DNA of 64,000 nt from Acidihalobacter sp. (lineage in GTDB: Bacteria; Pseudomonadota; Gammaproteobacteria; DSM-5130; Acidihalobacteraceae): contig JALUXU010000069.1 of NCBI GenBank assembly GCA_027013225.1, positions 61,561-125,560 on the forward strand. Reading direction: 5' to 3'. The notes beneath the pieces were generated by a model, which was given only the letters and a program-made list of their open reading frames with translations, made no database searches and was not told where the DNA came from. This document shows, in pieces, positions 49,787-58,379 of the stretch. The translations under genes and the position numbers were made by a program. How positions within the stretch are numbered: the stretch's first letter is position 1; each line of letters begins with the position of its first letter.

Positions 49787-50194
49787 ATGACACGACGCCC
49801 AACAAAAAATCATGTTCGGATGGAAATCACCGATACTATCGATTTGCATCACTTCAAACCCAATGAAGTGCCTGAGCTGGTCAAGGAGTACCTGCGCGAA
49901 TGCAAACGCATAGACATTCGAGAAGTCCGTATCATCCATGGCAAAGGCAAAGGCGTGTTGATGAAAACCGTTCAGCGTATTCTCGCCGAAGACCCCGATG
50001 TGCTTGCATTCGGCCCCGCCTCTGACCGTAGCGGCTGGGGGGTGACAATCGCACGCATCAGAACCAACAGCATGAAAATGCATAGCACTCAAGAAATCGG
50101 TTCAGACGACCCGCCTTCATTGCCGAATAGATTATCGGTTTTTTTCAAATCTTTTATGAGTCGATCTTCAAAAACGCCGAAGGACGAAAAGTAG
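49787..50194 (+). CDS. Smr-domain protein
   Basis: 135-residue protein with a Smr domain, the small MutS-related nuclease/nucleic-acid-binding fold. IDLHHFKPNEVPELVKEYL starts the domain, and VRIIHGKGKGVLMKTVQRIL holds the HGxG motif near residue 52. The C-terminal 40 residues are polar and probably disordered. It is not fused to MutS2 and has no operon partner. Such stand-alone proteins may act on RNA or branched DNA. Confidence 0.85.
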   Translation: MTRRPTKNHVRMEITDTIDLHHFKPNEVPELVKEYLRECKRIDIREVRIIHGKGKGVLMKTVQRILAEDPDVLAFGPASDRSGWGVTIARIRTNSMKMHSTQEIGSDDPPSLPNRLSVFFKSFMSRSSKTPKDEK

Positions 50195-50266
50195 GCAGGT
50201 GGGATACCTGATGATTCACATTTGATTTGTTACTGGCAAGCCTGAGTTCGTTCAAGCTAGACTGGC

Positions 50267-50295
50267 TTGACAAATCAACCCAATAGCACCATAAG
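50267..50295 (+). promoter_or_regulatory. Candidate sigma-70 promoter for the pilin gene
   Basis: A consensus -35 TTGACA (50267-50272), a 17-bp spacer and CATAAG (4 of 6 to TATAAT, 50290-50295) lie 65 bp before the pilin start. No sigma-54 GG/GC element is seen in this gap, although many pilA genes use one. Confidence 0.45.
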
Positions 50296-50359
50296 CTGGT
50301 TATCACACGTCATACTGGCGCAATTATCAATAAAACTCATAAGCGCAAGGAGGAATTGG

Positions 50360-50794
50360 ATGAAGAAAAATCACGAGACCGGTTTTAGCTTGATAGAGAT
50401 TTTAACGGTAATCGCCATATTAAGCATACTTGCTGTCATCGCCCTGCGAATTTACTCAAATTATCTTGTAAAAGCACAAGCAATCGCCGGCGTGGTCGTG
50501 TCATCGAACGCAAGAGTGGCGGATACCACTTGGTTCACAATAAAAGGAACTTTTCAAGGAGCGACAAACGCATCACTTGGCCTGCCCACGCCTTCCAGCA
50601 TCAATGACAAATACATCACTTCGGTTTCCGTTAATAACGGAATAATAACCGTAACTTACAGCAAACACACCCATAAGGATCTAGCCGGAAAGACGCTGGT
50701 GGAATCACCTTACATCTTGGGGGATGCCATTTACTGGAGTTGCCAGGGGAGCACTGTCGATGTCAAGAAATATCTAAAATCTTTTTGTGGTTGA
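50360..50794 (+). CDS. Type IV pilin-like protein
   Basis: 144-residue prepilin. The class III leader MKKNHETG is followed by FSLIEILTVIAILSILAVIAL, so cleavage is expected after Gly8, leaving N-methyl-Phe and Glu5 of the mature protein. The globular part is small and ends with a disulfide candidate loop between Cys in YWSCQG and the penultimate Cys, typical of major pilins. The start has AAGGAGG upstream. No pil assembly genes are near, so it is either a lone structural pilin or a minor pilin. Confidence 0.88.
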   Translation: MKKNHETGFSLIEILTVIAILSILAVIALRIYSNYLVKAQAIAGVVVSSNARVADTTWFTIKGTFQGATNASLGLPTPSSINDKYITSVSVNNGIITVTYSKHTHKDLAGKTLVESPYILGDAIYWSCQGSTVDVKKYLKSFCG

Positions 50795-50894
50795 CATGCC
50801 TAAGTTTTGCGCCCGTTTATTTGCTGATATCGGCGCACCGCCCTTTGCAAGATCATTCGCTTGCAGAACAATTTCAATGGTCATCATTGATCAC

Positions 50895-51088
50895 CCCTTT
50901 TGACTGCTCTCCTCCCTGAAGGGAGGGGATTCCCAATTCACAGAGAACTGCTTATGCCAAACGTATCCGACACAAGACTGACATTCCCTCCAAGGGCGTT
51001 TGACAAGTCCTCAAGCCCTGCGGCGTTGATGTTCCTTGCCGCGTTGATGGTGCTGCATAATTTTAGTTTTCGTGCGTTCTTTATGTGT
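50895..51088 (-). mobile_element. Remnant of an IS200/IS605-family element (TnpB 3' end)
   Basis: On the minus strand an open stretch reads LREHIKNARKLKL, CSTINAARNINAAG, then about 25 residues to a stop at 50938. NAARNI-x-AAG is the conserved C-terminal feature of TnpB. After the stop comes the subterminal hairpin CCTCCC/GGGAGG (50911-50926) and an AGCAGTCAAAAGGGG end. Catalytic and zinc-finger regions are missing, so it is inactive. It abuts the end of the uncharacterised gene to its right. Confidence 0.65.
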
Positions 51089-51496
51089 TCACGCAGGTGA
51101 GAATCCTAAAAACCATCTTGAATTGTCGATATCATTTTTTCTGAGACCTTTTCTCTCCCACACTAATCTGCCCATCCATTTTTCATCTTTCGTTTGCAAA
51201 TAAAGTTCATCTAGTTTGAAGGATTTTGGCATGTCGGCATATTCCTCGGGCGCGACCAAGGTGATCACATTGTCTTCTCTTGAATCATCTTCGGGACGCC
51301 TTGCGATCAACACCGGCAAGCCATCGGGGCGATGCGGATCGGCAAAAAGCAATGCCGGAACCAAACCGGCAAGCCCACGGCGATCTATATGCAAATCAAG
51401 TCCGCGCATCATTTTCTCGGCTTTCTCGAGCTGCTCCTTGGTAATACCCAAACCCCAATCTAGCATAACAATTTCATTTTCGTCCTTCGTACTCAT
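51089..51496 (-). CDS. Uncharacterised cytoplasmic protein
   Basis: 135-residue protein without a motif I recognise. The sequence is mixed alpha/beta, with an N-terminal helical part (TKEQLEKAEKMMRGLDLHI), a compact middle containing LIARRPEDDSREDNVITLV, and a Trp-rich end (WMGRLVWERKG, SRWFLGFSP). The GGAG ribosome site is well placed. Its stop lies exactly at the edge of the TnpB remnant, so the natural C-terminus may have been altered by the insertion. Confidence 0.55.
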   Translation of the reverse strand: MSTKDENEIVMLDWGLGITKEQLEKAEKMMRGLDLHIDRRGLAGLVPALLFADPHRPDGLPVLIARRPEDDSREDNVITLVAPEEYADMPKSFKLDELYLQTKDEKWMGRLVWERKGLRKNDIDNSRWFLGFSPA

Positions 51497-51630
51497 AGGG
51501 GCTCCAATAAGATTGAGAAACTACAACTTCAAACAGACAAATCGCCAAGGCAACGCGTCCGTCTTGAGAATGAGAACGCTCTGATTTCACATGAAAAACT
51601 GATGCGTACTAGGATAAACAATTAGTCACT

Positions 51631-52629
<999 letters not shown>

Positions 52630-52845
52630 TTATTCCTTTTCCCTCGTTTAGAAATCACTAGAATATTCCGCCCCTAGACTACCGGCAGCATACCTCATTA
52701 AGGAGCAAGGCGCTTACTCTGCGTAATTCATCCCGCTGCATGGGGAAGCGCCGCAATCACTCGCTGAGCCGCAAAGCCCCTCTTGAACCGACCGATTTTC
52801 GACTACGATCTGCTCGCGCTAGAATCAATCGGAGCGTCCTGACCT

Positions 52846-53712
52846 TTACAACCATACCGCCTCCTGCTCCAGCGCACGCCCCAGGGTGCGCATCGTATCG
52901 ATCAGACGAACAAGCGCCTCTTCCTCTTCCAGAATCCGGCCTAGAGCATTGACGGCCGATTCGAATTCTCTCAATGTCTTACGCCATAGATCACCATTGC
53001 CGTAACGCTGCAGACGGACTTCCCAATCCGGCATCAGCCAAAAGCGCACTTGCGCCCCCAGACGGCGGCGCAGGCGCGAATAATTTTGCAGGCCCACGCC
53101 GTCGTAATCGGGGAAATGCCATAGCATGTCGGCGCGCGGCGCGTCCTCCAGCCAGTCGAGCAGCGCACCCGACACCTGTCCGCGATACCACGCCACCGTG
53201 GCGGGCGTGGGCAACCAGTCAAGGCGGTCGAACAGGGCCTGGTTCTCCACAAGCCACAAGGCGCCCTCGCTGCGCCAGGTCGGCATGCCGCCGCCGACCG
53301 CGAGGACGGCCGCGCCCTGCGCTTCGGTCTGCCGGTCCAGTGCCAGCGTCCGGCCGTTTGCATCGTGCCACAGGCTGCCGTGCGCAGCCTTGAGTAACAG
53401 GTAATCCCGCCGGTGCCCATGGGCGCCGGCCTTGGTGGCGCGGTGGCGGGCGAGGTTCGCGGCCCGCGCCGGCAGCGATGCGTCCTGCGCCGCGGCCGGG
53501 TCCGGCGCCAGCTCGCGCAGATGCTGCCGGATCACATCCAAACTCAGGGCGCGATACACCACCCCGCGGCCCTGGCGCGCCACGCGCACGGCGCGGGTAC
53601 GTTGCCCCCATTCGTCCAGCGCCCGGCGCTGGGCCGCGGTCAGCGCCGATTGCGGCAGGGCGTCCTCGGCCTGGAGCAGTTTTTCCAGCGCGGCGGCCAA
53701 CACCCGGCTCAT
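52846..53712 (-). CDS. jetD: Wadjet defence nuclease JetD
   Basis: 288-residue protein with a C-terminal TOPRIM-like fold, which in Wadjet cuts DNA that the SMC complex has extruded. The acidic residues are visible as Glu156 in LVENQALF and Asp202/Asp204 in HFPDYDGVGL. The N-terminal part is helical and basic. The start overlaps jetC by ATGA. A frame extends to 54657 but is only the antiparallel shadow of jetC in G+C-rich DNA. It is the last gene of jetABCD. MksG is the name used for this subunit in the MksBEFG nomenclature. Confidence 0.82.
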   Translation of the reverse strand: MSRVLAAALEKLLQAEDALPQSALTAAQRRALDEWGQRTRAVRVARQGRGVVYRALSLDVIRQHLRELAPDPAAAQDASLPARAANLARHRATKAGAHGHRRDYLLLKAAHGSLWHDANGRTLALDRQTEAQGAAVLAVGGGMPTWRSEGALWLVENQALFDRLDWLPTPATVAWYRGQVSGALLDWLEDAPRADMLWHFPDYDGVGLQNYSRLRRRLGAQVRFWLMPDWEVRLQRYGNGDLWRKTLREFESAVNALGRILEEEEALVRLIDTMRTLGRALEQEAVWL

Positions 53713-56483
53713 GAGGCCGCGCCCTGTTCCACCTGCAGCGGCTCCAGCTCTTGCCAGCCCTGGCTGCTGATATGGTTGCGGCCGCCGACCCGTTGGATCG
53801 GTACGCAGTAGCGCACCGTGTCCAGTGGCGCCGGAGAGGCGAAGATGAGGGAAAATCCGAATTTTTCCGCCACCGCGATCAGGCTGCGCTGGTTGGCGCG
53901 GTCCAAGGCCAGCGCCTCGTCGAGATAGGCCACAGCGCGGATGCGGTGATTCTTGTTCTGCATCTGGTACAGCATGGCCAGCCCGGTGATGAGCTTGGCC
54001 ATCAATACCGTGCCGTTGGAAGCGGCGCTGTCGAGATCGGCGAAGTTTTCCGGCCGCTCGCCCTTGCGCCCGATCACGAATTCCAGGCGGAACAGATCGC
54101 TCACCTTCAGACCCTGGCGAGCCTCGCCTTCTTCGATGAGAATGCGCCGCGCCCGATCCACGGCGGCATCGTCGAGGACGCTGGCCTGGTCGAACAGGGA
54201 GAAACTGTCGCCGCTGTCCACCCGCTCGGCGGTGTTGATGAGGACGTCGATGGCCTCGACCAGCCGCGTTTGCGCCACGGCCTCGATGCGGAAGGTGTCC
54301 AGATCGGAGAGCTTGCGCAGGCCGATGAGCTTGTTGAATTCGCGCAGGCGGCTTTGGAACGAGCCCAGCCCGTCGCGCAGCTCGCGCAAGCCCGCGGTCA
54401 CCGTCACCACCGCGCTGCGAGCCTTTTTCTCCAACGCTTCGGCTTCCTTGTCCAGCTGCTGGCTGAAGGCGATGATATGACGGATTTCCTCCTCGGGCGA
54501 TTCGGCATACTGGAACTTGCTGAGCCCGCCGGCGTGCAGCAGGGTCAGGTGCTCTTCCAGTCGCCGGTTCAGTTCGAGCAGACGCCGGCAGTCCTCCTGA
54601 TAGGTCTGCAGCGCGTCGGCCAGCCGTTCGGGCGTGATCGCCAGCGGCTCGAGCCAAGGTCGGGCGGGCAGCTCGGGCAGATATTCGAACACCGGGTCGC
54701 GATCGGCGCGGGCCTCGCGCAGGCGGCCGATGCGCTCATGTGCCGCGTCCAGTTCGTTGCGGGCGCGGTCGTTGCGGGCAGCTTCCTGACGCAGGCGGTC
54801 GCTTTGCGACCGGGCACCGTCCAGCGCTTCCTGGATCTGCGCCAGCTCTTGCCCGATCTCGGCCTGGCGGGCCGCGCGCTGCGAACTGCCTGCACGCAGC
54901 GCCAGCAGGCGGTCGTAGTCCTCCAGGGCCTGTTCGGCGTCCCGCCGCGCCTGCTCCAGCGCCTGTTTTTGCCGCAAGGCCGCTTCATGGCCGCGGGCGA
55001 TTTCGATTTGCTCGTCCAGCTCGCGCAGGCGGCGGCGTTGACGGGCCCTCTCGCGGTGCAGCGCCTCGGCCGTTTGCGGCGGCGGGCGCGGGGTCAGGGC
55101 GCTCACGTCCAGATCCAGCCCGGGCAGGCGCAGGCGCGGCGGGGGCATGTCCTGCAACCAGCGGCCCAGCGCGGCGGAGTCGAGCTCGAAACGCGCCGGG
55201 CCCGCGGCCAGGGCATCCTCGCACAACAGCATGGCCAGCTTTGCCCCCACCTCCGGCGGCAGGGTCTGTTGCAGACGCCGCTCCAGATTGTCGTCGAGAT
55301 TTTGCAGGCGCTGTTCGAGCTTCTGCAGGCGGGTCTGGTAATCGGCGCGTTCGCGTTCCAGGTCGGCCAGCGCATAACCCTCGGCCTGAGCGAGGCGGGC
55401 CAGATGGCGTTCCAGCACTTTGCCGGCTTCGGCCACGGCGGTTTCCAGCATGCGCCTGTCATCGATCAGGGCGAAACGCCGTTCGAGCGCGGCCTGTTCT
55501 TCCTGTTCGGCGTCCAGACGCTTGCGCTCGGCTTCCAGCTCCGAGCGGCGGCCGACGCGGGCGCGGTCGTCTTCGAGTAGTTGCGCCTGCGCCTTTTCGA
55601 TCTGTTCGCCGCGTTCGATCAGCTGTTGCCGTTCGCGGGTGTAATGGCTCTCCCACTCTTCCAACGCCGCGTCGATGGCCGGACGCCAGGCCGTCACCTT
55701 GCCTCTGAGCATCAGGCGCTCGTCGTGCATCCTGGCCATCTGTTCGATGTCCGCCCGCTGCTTCAGCGCGGCCTGATATTGGGCGCGGTCGGCGTGAACT
55801 TCGGCGAACGCCTTGTCCCATTCGCGCTTGAAATCGATGTCGGCGTCCGGCAGGTCGCGGCGGAATATTTCGAGCAGGTAGGATTTGACTTCGTCGGAAG
55901 TGAGACGATCCAGGCGCAGGGTGCGCGTCAGCACCTGCTGGTAGGCCTTGGCGTCGCTGGCGTGCTCGAGCCGGAACACGCCAAACTCGGGTTCGCCGGC
56001 GCGTCGTCTGCGGCCGCTGCCATAGACGAGATCACGGAACTCGCCCGGCGTGTAACGAAACACGCTGTGCCCGCGCGCGGCCAGGTGCTCGACCAGTCGC
56101 GGCTGCGGCACCACGGCGCCATTGGGCAGGCGGAAATCCTCAAGATCCAGGGCGCCGGTATAGGCAAAGTATTCATAATCGTGGCTCACGCCCTTGCCCA
56201 CGCAGCCCAACACCACCACGCCGGTCTGAGGCAACAGCGCTTCGAGCAGGATATAGGAGGTGTTGGCGGGAAAATAGAATTGCTTGCTTCGCTCGAGGCT
56301 GTGCGCGCCGAAATTCATGCGCCGCTGGTCGATGATGAGCATGAACTGCAAGGCGTTGATGAGACTGGTCTTGCCCTTGTTGTTTTCCCCGATCAGGGAC
56401 ACCGGTGCATGCAGGGGCAATATCGCCCTGTCGTAGTTGGCGCTGCCGATCAGCGCCAGGTACTGGAAGCCGTACTCCATCAT
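53709..56483 (-). CDS. jetC: Wadjet SMC-like ATPase JetC (MukB/MksB type)
   Basis: 924-residue motor subunit. The P-loop GENNKGKTS is at residues 32-40. Two long heptad-rich Gln/Glu/Arg/Leu stretches follow (about 270-400 and 480-690), with a central hinge-like gap. The Walker B region VAYLDEALALD lies at 850-860, next to the FASPAPLD segment. This head-coil-hinge-coil-head order is that of MukB-like SMC proteins, shorter than MukB and near MksB in size. It overlaps jetB and jetD by 4 bp each. In Wadjet the complex extrudes and recognises small circular DNA. Confidence 0.85.
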   Translation of the reverse strand: MMEYGFQYLALIGSANYDRAILPLHAPVSLIGENNKGKTSLINALQFMLIIDQRRMNFGAHSLERSKQFYFPANTSYILLEALLPQTGVVVLGCVGKGVSHDYEYFAYTGALDLEDFRLPNGAVVPQPRLVEHLAARGHSVFRYTPGEFRDLVYGSGRRRRAGEPEFGVFRLEHASDAKAYQQVLTRTLRLDRLTSDEVKSYLLEIFRRDLPDADIDFKREWDKAFAEVHADRAQYQAALKQRADIEQMARMHDERLMLRGKVTAWRPAIDAALEEWESHYTRERQQLIERGEQIEKAQAQLLEDDRARVGRRSELEAERKRLDAEQEEQAALERRFALIDDRRMLETAVAEAGKVLERHLARLAQAEGYALADLERERADYQTRLQKLEQRLQNLDDNLERRLQQTLPPEVGAKLAMLLCEDALAAGPARFELDSAALGRWLQDMPPPRLRLPGLDLDVSALTPRPPPQTAEALHRERARQRRRLRELDEQIEIARGHEAALRQKQALEQARRDAEQALEDYDRLLALRAGSSQRAARQAEIGQELAQIQEALDGARSQSDRLRQEAARNDRARNELDAAHERIGRLREARADRDPVFEYLPELPARPWLEPLAITPERLADALQTYQEDCRRLLELNRRLEEHLTLLHAGGLSKFQYAESPEEEIRHIIAFSQQLDKEAEALEKKARSAVVTVTAGLRELRDGLGSFQSRLREFNKLIGLRKLSDLDTFRIEAVAQTRLVEAIDVLINTAERVDSGDSFSLFDQASVLDDAAVDRARRILIEEGEARQGLKVSDLFRLEFVIGRKGERPENFADLDSAASNGTVLMAKLITGLAMLYQMQNKNHRIRAVAYLDEALALDRANQRSLIAVAEKFGFSLIFASPAPLDTVRYCVPIQRVGGRNHISSQGWQELEPLQVEQGAAS

Positions 56484-57079
56484 TCTTCCTCGTTTGCGCC
56501 GCCGCGCGGGTCGTCTTCGGCCTCGAAGTCATCATCCTCGCCTTGTTCGGCGCGGCATTCGGCGGCCAGCGCCTCGAAGTGGTCCAGATAGCGACACACC
56601 GCCGGCAACAGGCGCCAGCCGCCGCCTTCGCTGCGGGCGAAACCGTAGCGCACGGCGATGCCCAGCACCTCCGCCAGACCGTCGGCATCCATGCCTTCGG
56701 CCTGCAGGATTTCCTGGTGCTGCTCACAGGCGTGCTCCAGCAGCTCGCGATCGATGAGCCAGTCTTCGAATCTGCCCAGCGCCTGGCCGGCGTCGGCCTG
56801 GGTGTCGAACAACACCAGAAACAGCAAGGCGAGCTTGCGCGAATTCTGTGTGAGCTGGGCGCTGCCCTCCTCGCTGTCGAAGAAGGCAAAACCGCGTCCG
56901 TCGACGTGCAGGGCAAAGCCGAGCGCCTCGAACAGGGCACCATAGTCCGCCTGGTTGCGCTCCAGCGCCACCCACAAGGCCGCATCGGCGGCCCGGTTCA
57001 GATGGCGGCCAGAGACGAGCAGGCGGAACAGTTCGGCCAGCGGCTCGGGATGTTTTATCTGGATGGGCTCATGAGGCAT
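56480..57079 (-). CDS. jetB: Wadjet subunit JetB (MukE-like)
   Basis: 199-residue acidic protein with the organisation of the DUF4194/MukE-like kite subunits: an N-terminal winged-helix-like half (LAELFRLLVSGRHLNRAADAALW, then ALFEALGFALHVDGRGFAFF) and a second helical half ending in YGFARSEGGGWRLLPAV. The tail is a run of acidic residues. It overlaps jetC by 4 bp and jetA by 11 bp. Identification depends on the operon as well as on sequence. Confidence 0.78.
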   Translation of the reverse strand: MPHEPIQIKHPEPLAELFRLLVSGRHLNRAADAALWVALERNQADYGALFEALGFALHVDGRGFAFFDSEEGSAQLTQNSRKLALLFLVLFDTQADAGQALGRFEDWLIDRELLEHACEQHQEILQAEGMDADGLAEVLGIAVRYGFARSEGGGWRLLPAVCRYLDHFEALAAECRAEQGEDDDFEAEDDPRGGANEEE

Positions 57080-58349
57080 GATCTTCCTTCCTGCACGCCG
57101 TTATGGCATGCGGATGATAAAACACGCGCACCCGCTGCAGTTCAGTATGCGTCCGCTGCGGCTGCAGGCTGGCTTGCCAGCGTTCGTCGTTCACCACCTC
57201 ATGGTAAAGCTGCAGCAGGCGCGCGTCGGGCAGCGCCGGATACTGCGCCCGCAGCCAGCGCATCAGGTCGGGCACCGGCAGCGCCGCCCGCAGCGCGGCG
57301 TGCAGGGCCTGTTCGTCCACCGCCGGCGGCAGCGCATCCGCCGCGCTCTGGATCTCTTCCGGAAAGGGTTGCTCGCGCGGCACATAGCGCAGGGCGGCGG
57401 CCATGTATTCGCGCACCGCGCCGCCCAGCGGCAGGCGGACGCGTCGCTCGATCCGCCACAGAGGCAGGCGGGTGGCCTGCGTGCGCGCCGGCAGGGCGCG
57501 GCGCAATCCGCGCTTGCGCACCCTGCCGAGCAATTCGCTGACGGCGGCGGTGAGACGGCTGTTGCGGCGCAGTTCCTCGCGCAGCGGCAGCAAGGTGTCG
57601 GCGCACTGGCGGGCCACGATCCTTCCCAGCCGGCGCAGCTCCTTGGCCTGGTAGGCGACCTGGCGCAGTTGCAGGCGATGGGTATAAAGCGCGCCGCGCG
57701 TGGAAAGACGTTCCACCGCCGCATCCAAAGCGCGCTCGGCCGCTTCCAGATGCGGGTAGAAACTGCCGCCAAGGCCACTGTCCATCATCTCGTTCATCGG
57801 TTCCACGTAGCGGTCATAGGCTTCGAGCACGGTGCGGTAACGGCGCGCCAAGGGCATGGAGGCATCGGCGGCCTTGGCCCGTTCGGCGAGCTCGAGGATG
57901 GCGTGGCGGTCCTGGTCGAGCTGCATGCCGATCTTGCGGAACAATTCGGCAAGCGCCGCCGCCGCCTCGCGCATGCGGGCGCTGTCGTTTTCCTCCATGC
58001 CCTCTTCCAGGCGCGCTGTCGCCTCGCGCACGGCCTCGACCCGCGCCTTGAGCACTTCGGACAGCCCGAGCGCGTGTTCGCGCGTCAGACCGCGCACGAA
58101 CTCCAGCACCAGCGGGTTGATCTGCAGATCCTCGCTGCGGCTCAGGGGAATGAGGATGTCGGCGGCGCACAGCGAACGCAGCGCCGCGAAGGCCTCGCTT
58201 TCCGGCGCGTCGGCAGGCAGATGGCGGCGAATGGCGGCCAGCGCCTGCTCACGCTCGAAGGCGGGCTGTTCGCGCGCACGCCGGCACAGCGTTTCTATCG
58301 CCTCCCAGTGGCGGTGAAGTTGCCCGACGAGACTCTTGGGTGCGGCCAT
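57069..58349 (-). CDS. jetA: Wadjet subunit JetA (kleisin-like, MukF-like)
   Basis: 426-residue largely helical protein, first of the four jet genes. The N-terminus (HWEAIETLCRRAREQPAFERE, then AADILIPLSRSEDLQINPLVLEFVRGL) has a winged-helix look. A long helical bundle follows, and a C-terminal winged domain ends VFYHPHAITACRKEDHAS. I do not recognise the usual DUF3375 N-terminus, so the Wadjet subtype is left open. It starts 30 bp after the sat-cysC stop, with no terminator between, so read-through from sat-cysC is possible. Confidence 0.75.
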   Translation of the reverse strand: MAAPKSLVGQLHRHWEAIETLCRRAREQPAFEREQALAAIRRHLPADAPESEAFAALRSLCAADILIPLSRSEDLQINPLVLEFVRGLTREHALGLSEVLKARVEAVREATARLEEGMEENDSARMREAAAALAELFRKIGMQLDQDRHAILELAERAKAADASMPLARRYRTVLEAYDRYVEPMNEMMDSGLGGSFYPHLEAAERALDAAVERLSTRGALYTHRLQLRQVAYQAKELRRLGRIVARQCADTLLPLREELRRNSRLTAAVSELLGRVRKRGLRRALPARTQATRLPLWRIERRVRLPLGGAVREYMAAALRYVPREQPFPEEIQSAADALPPAVDEQALHAALRAALPVPDLMRWLRAQYPALPDARLLQLYHEVVNDERWQASLQPQRTHTELQRVRVFYHPHAITACRKEDHAS

Positions 58350-58379
58350 AACCCTATTTACGCATGCCTGCGTACGACT

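Noticed and set aside
50900..51100. 66-codon plus-strand frame near the pilin
   Set aside because: Antisense to the TnpB remnant and its terminal hairpin.
52846..54657. Long frame suggesting a 603-residue JetD
   Set aside because: The upstream ~315 codons are low-complexity Arg/Ala/Gly translation overlapping jetC out of frame. The ATGA overlap at 53709-53712 gives the natural start.
53751..55580. 609-codon plus-strand open frame opposite jetC
   Set aside because: It mirrors the jetC codons in G+C-rich DNA, has no recognisable domain and no ribosome site. Similar antisense frames lie opposite jetA, sat-cysC and rmlD.
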